Shown in pieces: positions 60,207-64,000 of a stretch of DNA of 64,000 bases. The stretch lies in the NCBI RefSeq assembly GCF_032401055.1, contig NZ_CP135529.1, forward strand, positions 5,888,501-5,952,500, written 5' to 3'. The stretch is from Tardiphaga sp. 709 (GTDB lineage: Bacteria > Pseudomonadota > Alphaproteobacteria > Rhizobiales > Xanthobacteraceae). Under the pieces are notes generated by a model. It was given only the letters and a program-made list of their open reading frames with translations, did not search any database and had not been told where the DNA came from. How positions within the stretch are numbered: the stretch's first letter is position 1; each line of letters begins with the position of its first letter. The position numbers and the translations under genes are program-made.

Positions 60207-62185
60207 TTGCCGAAGCCGGACATTACGCACTGGTGCTGGCGCTCGCGCTGGCGCTCATCCAGTCGACGGTGCCGATCGTCGGTGCGCGCCTGCGCGATCC
60301 CGCATTGATGAATGTCGCGCGCTCCACGGCACTGGCGCAGTTGCTGTTTGCGGGGCTGTCGTTTCTCGCGCTGACGACGCTCTACGTCACGTCGGATTTC
60401 TCCGTCGCAAACGTGTTCGAGAATTCGCATTCCGCAAAGCCGCTGCTCTACAAGATCACCGGTGTGTGGGGAAACCACGAAGGCTCGATGCTGCTGTGGG
60501 TGTCGATCCTCGCACTGTTCGGCGGGCTCGTCGCCGCCTTCGGCAATAATCTGCCGCTGTCGCTGCGCGCGCATGTGCTGGCGGTGCAGGGCTGGATCGC
60601 TGCGGCGTTCTATATGTTCATCCTGATGACCTCGAATCCATTCCTGCGGCTGGCGCAGCCGCCGCTCGAGGGCCGCGATCTCAATCCGGTGCTGCAGGAT
60701 ATCGGCCTCGCGGTGCATCCGCCGATGCTCTATCTCGGCTACGTCGGCTTCTCCATCGCCTTCTCCTTCGCCGTCGCCGCGCTGATCGAAGGGCGTATCG
60801 ATGCCGCCTGGGCGCGTTGGGTGCGGCCATGGACGCTGGTGGCATGGATCTTCCTGACACTGGGCATCGCGATGGGTTCGTACTGGGCCTATTACGAACT
60901 TGGCTGGGGCGGCTGGTGGTTCTGGGATCCCGTCGAGAATGCATCATTGATGCCATGGCTGTCCGGCACTGCGCTGCTGCATTCCGCCGTGGTGATGGAG
61001 AAGCGCAATGCGCTGAAGGTCTGGACCATACTTCTCGCGATCCTGACTTTCTCGCTGTCGCTGCTCGGCACCTTCCTGGTGCGCTCTGGCGTCCTCACCT
61101 CCGTCCATGCTTTTGCGACGGACCCGACGCGCGGCGTGTTCATCCTGCTGATCCTGTGCCTGTTCATCGGCGGCAGCCTGATGCTGTATCTGGGGCGCGC
61201 GTCGTCGCTGAAGCAGGGCGGACTGTTCGCGCCGATCTCGCGCGAGGGCGCGCTGGTGCTGAACAACCTATTCCTCACCACGGCTTGCGCCACCGTGTTC
61301 ATCGGCACACTGTATCCGCTGGCGCTGGAAATGCTGACCGGCGAGAAAATCTCGGTGGGCGCGCCGTTCTTCAATCTCACTTTCGGGCCGCTATTCGTGC
61401 CGCTGCTGCTGGCGATGCCGTTCGGGCCGCTGCTGGCGTGGAAGCGTGGCGATCTCAGAGGCGTCACGCAGAGGCTGATGGCGGCCGGCATTGCCGCGCT
61501 GCTGGCGGTGGCACTGATCTGGGCATGGACCACGGGCGGCGCGGCGCTGGCACCGCTGGCGATCGGGCTCGGCGTGTTCGTCATTGCCGGATCGATCGTC
61601 GATATCGCCGAGCGCACCATGCTGTTTCGCCTGCCGTTCGGCGCCGCATTCCGTCGCGCGCGCGGATTGCCGCGCGCGGCTTGGGGCACGGCCTTCGCCC
61701 ATGCCGGCATCGGCGTCGCGCTGATCGGCATCGTTTGCGAGAGCACGTGGAATACCGAATATATCGGCACCATGCAGCCGAACGATGTGGCGAAGCTTGC
61801 CGGCTATGAGCTCACGCTCAAGGATGTGACGCAGCGGCAGGGGCCGAATTTCCGTGAAAGCATCGCACGCTTCAGGGTGACGCGCGGTGGTGACGAGATC
61901 GGCGAGATGACACCGTCGAAACGTAACTTCGCGGCGCGGCAGTCCTCCACCACGGAAGCCGCGCTGCTCTCGCGCGGCGCCAGCCAGCTCTATATTTCGC
62001 TCGGGGAGGAAGCCGCGGGCGGCGCGGTTGCCGTGCGGATGTATCACAAGCCGCTGGTGCTGATGATCTGGTGGGGACCGGTGCTGATGGCTTTTGGCGG
62101 ACTGCTGTCACTGTCCGACCGGCGGCTACGCGTCGGCGCGCCGAAGCCGGCAAAGGCATCGCGCGCATTGCAGCCGGCGGAGTGA
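60203..62185 (+). CDS. ccmF: Heme lyase CcmF
   Basis: CcmF is the inner-membrane subunit that attaches heme to apocytochrome c. The 660-residue protein has about 13-15 membrane helices and the WWD domain ([19 protein letters not shown] near residue 235), with conserved periplasmic His and the [14 protein letters not shown] segment. The GTG-type start overlaps ccmE by 4 bases, and the next gene follows after 4 bases, so translation is coupled. Confidence 0.96.
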   Translation: MIAEAGHYALVLALALALIQSTVPIVGARLRDPALMNVARSTALAQLLFAGLSFLALTTLYVTSDFSVANVFENSHSAKPLLYKITGVWGNHEGSMLLWVSILALFGGLVAAFGNNLPLSLRAHVLAVQGWIAAAFYMFILMTSNPFLRLAQPPLEGRDLNPVLQDIGLAVHPPMLYLGYVGFSIAFSFAVAALIEGRIDAAWARWVRPWTLVAWIFLTLGIAMGSYWAYYELGWGGWWFWDPVENASLMPWLSGTALLHSAVVMEKRNALKVWTILLAILTFSLSLLGTFLVRSGVLTSVHAFATDPTRGVFILLILCLFIGGSLMLYLGRASSLKQGGLFAPISREGALVLNNLFLTTACATVFIGTLYPLALEMLTGEKISVGAPFFNLTFGPLFVPLLLAMPFGPLLAWKRGDLRGVTQRLMAAGIAALLAVALIWAWTTGGAALAPLAIGLGVFVIAGSIVDIAERTMLFRLPFGAAFRRARGLPRAAWGTAFAHAGIGVALIGIVCESTWNTEYIGTMQPNDVAKLAGYELTLKDVTQRQGPNFRESIARFRVTRGGDEIGEMTPSKRNFAARQSSTTEAALLSRGASQLYISLGEEAAGGAVAVRMYHKPLVLMIWWGPVLMAFGGLLSLSDRRLRVGAPKPAKASRALQPAE

Positions 62186-62189
62186 CGGC

Positions 62190-62687
62190 GTGACACGCAT
62201 TGTCGCAAGCCTCATCGCCGTCATGTTCCTGCTCGGTGCGCCGCTCGCCCATGCGGTGCAGCCGGACGAGATCATGAAGGACCCGGCCCAGGAAGGCCGC
62301 GCGCGCAACCTGTCGAAGGAGCTGCGCTGCATGGTCTGCCAGAACCAGTCCATCGACGATTCCGATGCGCCGCTGGCGCGCGACCTGCGTCTCTTGGTAC
62401 GCGAGCGCATCGCCACCGGCGAAAGCGACAAGCAGGTGCTGGATTTCCTGGTGGCGCGCTATGGCGAATTCGTGCTGCTGAAGCCGCGGCTCAACCTGCA
62501 CACGCTGCTGCTGTGGCTGCTGACGCCACTGGTGCTGATCGGTGGTGGCTTCGCCTTGTGGTGGCACAACCGGCGGCGCGGGAGTGCAGGCGGCAGCGAT
62601 GATGATGCCGTGATGAAACTCACCGCCGAGGAAGAGGCGCGGATCGAAAAGCTGATCGCGGCGCAGAACGAGACGACATCGACCTAG
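62190..62687 (+). CDS. ccmH: Cytochrome c maturation thiol protein CcmH
   Basis: CcmH (CycL) reduces the apocytochrome CXXCH disulfide. The 165-residue protein has a signal peptide (IVASLIAVMFLLGAPLAHA) and the redox motif LRCMVCQNQSIDDSDAPLARDLR. A C-terminal membrane helix follows (LLLWLLTPLVLIGGGFALWW). It starts at GTG 62190, four bases after the ccmF stop. It is the last gene of the cluster; a convergent regulator gene follows at 62709. Confidence 0.95.
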   Translation: MTRIVASLIAVMFLLGAPLAHAVQPDEIMKDPAQEGRARNLSKELRCMVCQNQSIDDSDAPLARDLRLLVRERIATGESDKQVLDFLVARYGEFVLLKPRLNLHTLLLWLLTPLVLIGGGFALWWHNRRRGSAGGSDDDAVMKLTAEEEARIEKLIAAQNETTST

Positions 62688-62708
62688 TGGAGCTGTTGCC
62701 GCGGCGGT

Positions 62709-63395
62709 CTATTCGGCCGGTAACACCGCCTGGATATTCCGACCCGTGCGTTCAATGTGCTCCTTCAAGATCCGCGTTGCATCGCGGGTGCGCCGTTCGA
62801 TCATCGCATGGGCCATGGCCGTGTGTTCTGCAGGCACATCGCGATCCGGCTGATGCTTCTTCAGGAAGATGCGACGATAGCGATCGCTCTGGTCGTGCAG
62901 CGTCGCACAGAACTGCCGCAGCAGCGGCATCTGGCATGCCGAGATCAGTTCGGCGTGGAAGGCGCGATGCGCAATCTCCCAGGCTTCCTGTTCGGCGGCC
63001 GAGCGTGAGCCGCGCTTGCAGCGGCTAAGCTGATGCAGCGAGCCGAGCACGCGTCCTTCCCAAGCGACGTCGCCATGTTCGATGGCTTCCTTGACGGCGA
63101 GGCCTTCGAGTTCGACGCGCAGCCGGATGATCTCGGCAAGATTGCTCGCAGAGACTGGCGTGACGCGATAGCCGCGCTGGTCGATCAGCGCGACGAGCCC
63201 GTCATTCTCCAGACGACACAGCGCTTCGCGCAGCGGGCTGAGGCTGACGCCGAAAGCGGTGCGCAGGCGATCGAGATTGAGTTTGCTGCCGGGCATCAGC
63301 TCGCCGCGCATGATCGAGTCCCGCAAGCGGGCGACCAGCGTGGTGGACAATGTGGTCGGGATCGCGCCGGCCGTGGTGGTGCGTGCGGTGCTCAT
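62709..63395 (-). CDS. GntR family regulator (FCD domain)
   Basis: The 228-residue regulator has an N-terminal GntR winged helix (TLVARLRDSIMRGELMPGSKLNLDRLRTAFGVSLSPLREALCRLENDGLV) and a C-terminal FCD helical domain. The FCD metal ligands are visible in LRVELEGLAVKEAIEH, EIAHRAFHAELISAC, LHDQSDRYR and HTAMAHAMIERR. It is next to an amidohydrolase on the same strand and probably controls it in response to a carboxylate ligand. Confidence 0.92.
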   Translation of the reverse strand: MSTARTTTAGAIPTTLSTTLVARLRDSIMRGELMPGSKLNLDRLRTAFGVSLSPLREALCRLENDGLVALIDQRGYRVTPVSASNLAEIIRLRVELEGLAVKEAIEHGDVAWEGRVLGSLHQLSRCKRGSRSAAEQEAWEIAHRAFHAELISACQMPLLRQFCATLHDQSDRYRRIFLKKHQPDRDVPAEHTAMAHAMIERRTRDATRILKEHIERTGRNIQAVLPAE

Positions 63396-63401
63396 GATGG
63401 C

Positions 63402-64000
63402 CTATCCGATGCTCCCGAAACCGTAGAGCGAAGCCGGATTATCCACCAGTGCCATTTGCTGCGCTTTGGCATCCGGCAGCCAGAGCGGGATGAGATCGAC
63501 GAGGTCGCCATCGTTCGGCATCGCGACCGGGCAGATCGGATGCGGCCAGTTGCTGCCCCAGAGGATGCGGTCGGGGCGCGCTTCGACCACGCGCGCGATC
63601 ATCGGCAGCATGTCGCGATGCGGATAGGGCTCTGCAGAGAGGCGATACAGGCTGGCGAGCTTGATCCAGCAGCGCTCGGTGTCGAGCAATCCCAGCAAGG
63701 TTCGGAACGGTTCGGAGTCAACGCCTTCCGCAGCGCTGATCCGGGCGAGGTGATCCAGCACGAACGGACTACGGACCTGCATCAGTTGCGGCGCGACGTC
63801 GACCAGTTCGCTCGCTCTGTTGAAATGCAGCACGAGATGCCAGCCGAAATCGAACGTCTCGTCCGCGAGGCCGCGCAAATGCGCGAAAGATGCGCCGCCG
63901 CTGACGACGGTGGACATCCGGCAGCCCCGCATGCCGCGGAGGTGCATGTCTTCCAGCTCCTGCTGCGGCAGGCCCGACGGGATCACGGCAACCCCGCGCA
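63402..64000 (-). CDS. Amidohydrolase (PDC hydrolase-like), 5' end beyond window
   Basis: The visible ~199 residues are the C-terminal part of a TIM-barrel amidohydrolase of the 2-pyrone-4,6-dicarboxylate hydrolase type. HLVLHFNRASEL, FVLDHLARI, CWIKLASLYRLS and DRILWGSNWPHP (the conserved metal-binding GSxWPH) are visible. The frame continues past 64000, so the start lies outside. It is adjacent to a GntR regulator, consistent with catabolism of an aromatic-derived dicarboxylate; the substrate is not certain. Confidence 0.85.
   Translation of the reverse strand, partial: RGVAVIPSGLPQQELEDMHLRGMRGCRMSTVVSGGASFAHLRGLADETFDFGWHLVLHFNRASELVDVAPQLMQVRSPFVLDHLARISAAEGVDSEPFRTLLGLLDTERCWIKLASLYRLSAEPYPHRDMLPMIARVVEARPDRILWGSNWPHPICPVAMPNDGDLVDLIPLWLPDAKAQQMALVDNPASLYGFGSIG

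Noticed and set aside
1-64000. tRNA, rRNA, CRISPR and insertion sequences
   Set aside because: No cloverleaf-like T-loop with acceptor pairing, no rRNA conserved blocks, no regularly spaced repeats and no transposase motifs were seen on either strand.

Overview
The window looks like a chromosomal segment of an alphaproteobacterium of the Bradyrhizobium / Rhodopseudomonas / Tardiphaga group. This rests on high GC, MucR-, FeuPQ- and DivJ-like regulators, lineage-restricted DUF proteins, a ccmI-E-F-H (cycHJKL-type) cluster, and the short palindromic intergenic repeats typical of these genomes. No rRNA, tRNA, CRISPR array or insertion sequence was recognised.

Layout. 1-8.2 kb (minus strand): methylmalonyl-CoA mutase region with the two mutase subunits and the chaperone GTPase MeaB. 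A MNT/HEPN toxin-antitoxin pair, a GFA protein and small genes are interspersed. The small subunit carries a one-base frameshift in a homopolymer. 8.5-11.2 kb: folate cluster folP-folB-folK, then two small proteins. 11.5-16.5 kb: HerA-like ATPase, GT87 membrane glycosyltransferase, M20 peptidase. 16.5-24 kb: class II aldolase, divergent GlxA regulator and isonitrile-hydratase-like gene, divergent MocR regulator and EamA transporter, Tat-type class A beta-lactamase, and a DnaB-like RecA ATPase. 24-28.6 kb: GT39 membrane protein, MucR-like regulator, GAF-domain remnant, DUF6456 protein.

28.7-30.2 kb holds the most interesting locus. A short threonyl-tRNA synthetase lacking the TGS and editing domains is preceded by a 25-codon leader ORF with four Thr codons within five. 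Mutually exclusive hairpins and a perfect 14-bp terminator stem followed by five T residues come next. It reads as a complete ribosome-mediated threonine attenuator, probably starting from a leaderless transcript.

30-45 kb: SufE, DUF5330, a membrane PAS histidine kinase, a HigBA-type toxin-antitoxin operon with promoter and palindromic operator, DUF2336 and divergent genes flanked by two perfect CtrA-type sites, sterol desaturase, a frameshifted outer-membrane barrel protein, LuxR regulator, DUF1254/DUF1214 pair, PBP1A and UPF0260. 45-51 kb: DHA2 efflux pump, serine hydrolase, Flp pilin with a CtrA-like site, two DUF3551 proteins. After these comes an apparent gene transfer agent (GTA) scar: a small-terminase-like ORF followed by an ORF that joins the first ~110 residues of a GTA large terminase to the tail of an unrelated membrane protein. 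51-64 kb: FeuPQ-like two-component system, surface lipoprotein, a large lineage-specific protein, a three-domain flavin/ferredoxin oxidoreductase, GST, the ccmI-ccmE-ccmF-ccmH operon, a GntR/FCD regulator and an amidohydrolase cut by the window edge.

Themes: B12-dependent propionate-type metabolism, folate and cytochrome c maturation, and cell-cycle (CtrA) wiring of several genes. Several single-base frameshifts (mutA, the barrel protein twice) are either real decay or homopolymer sequencing errors. Coordinates and starts were read by eye from the sequence; family assignments come from motif recognition, not database searches.
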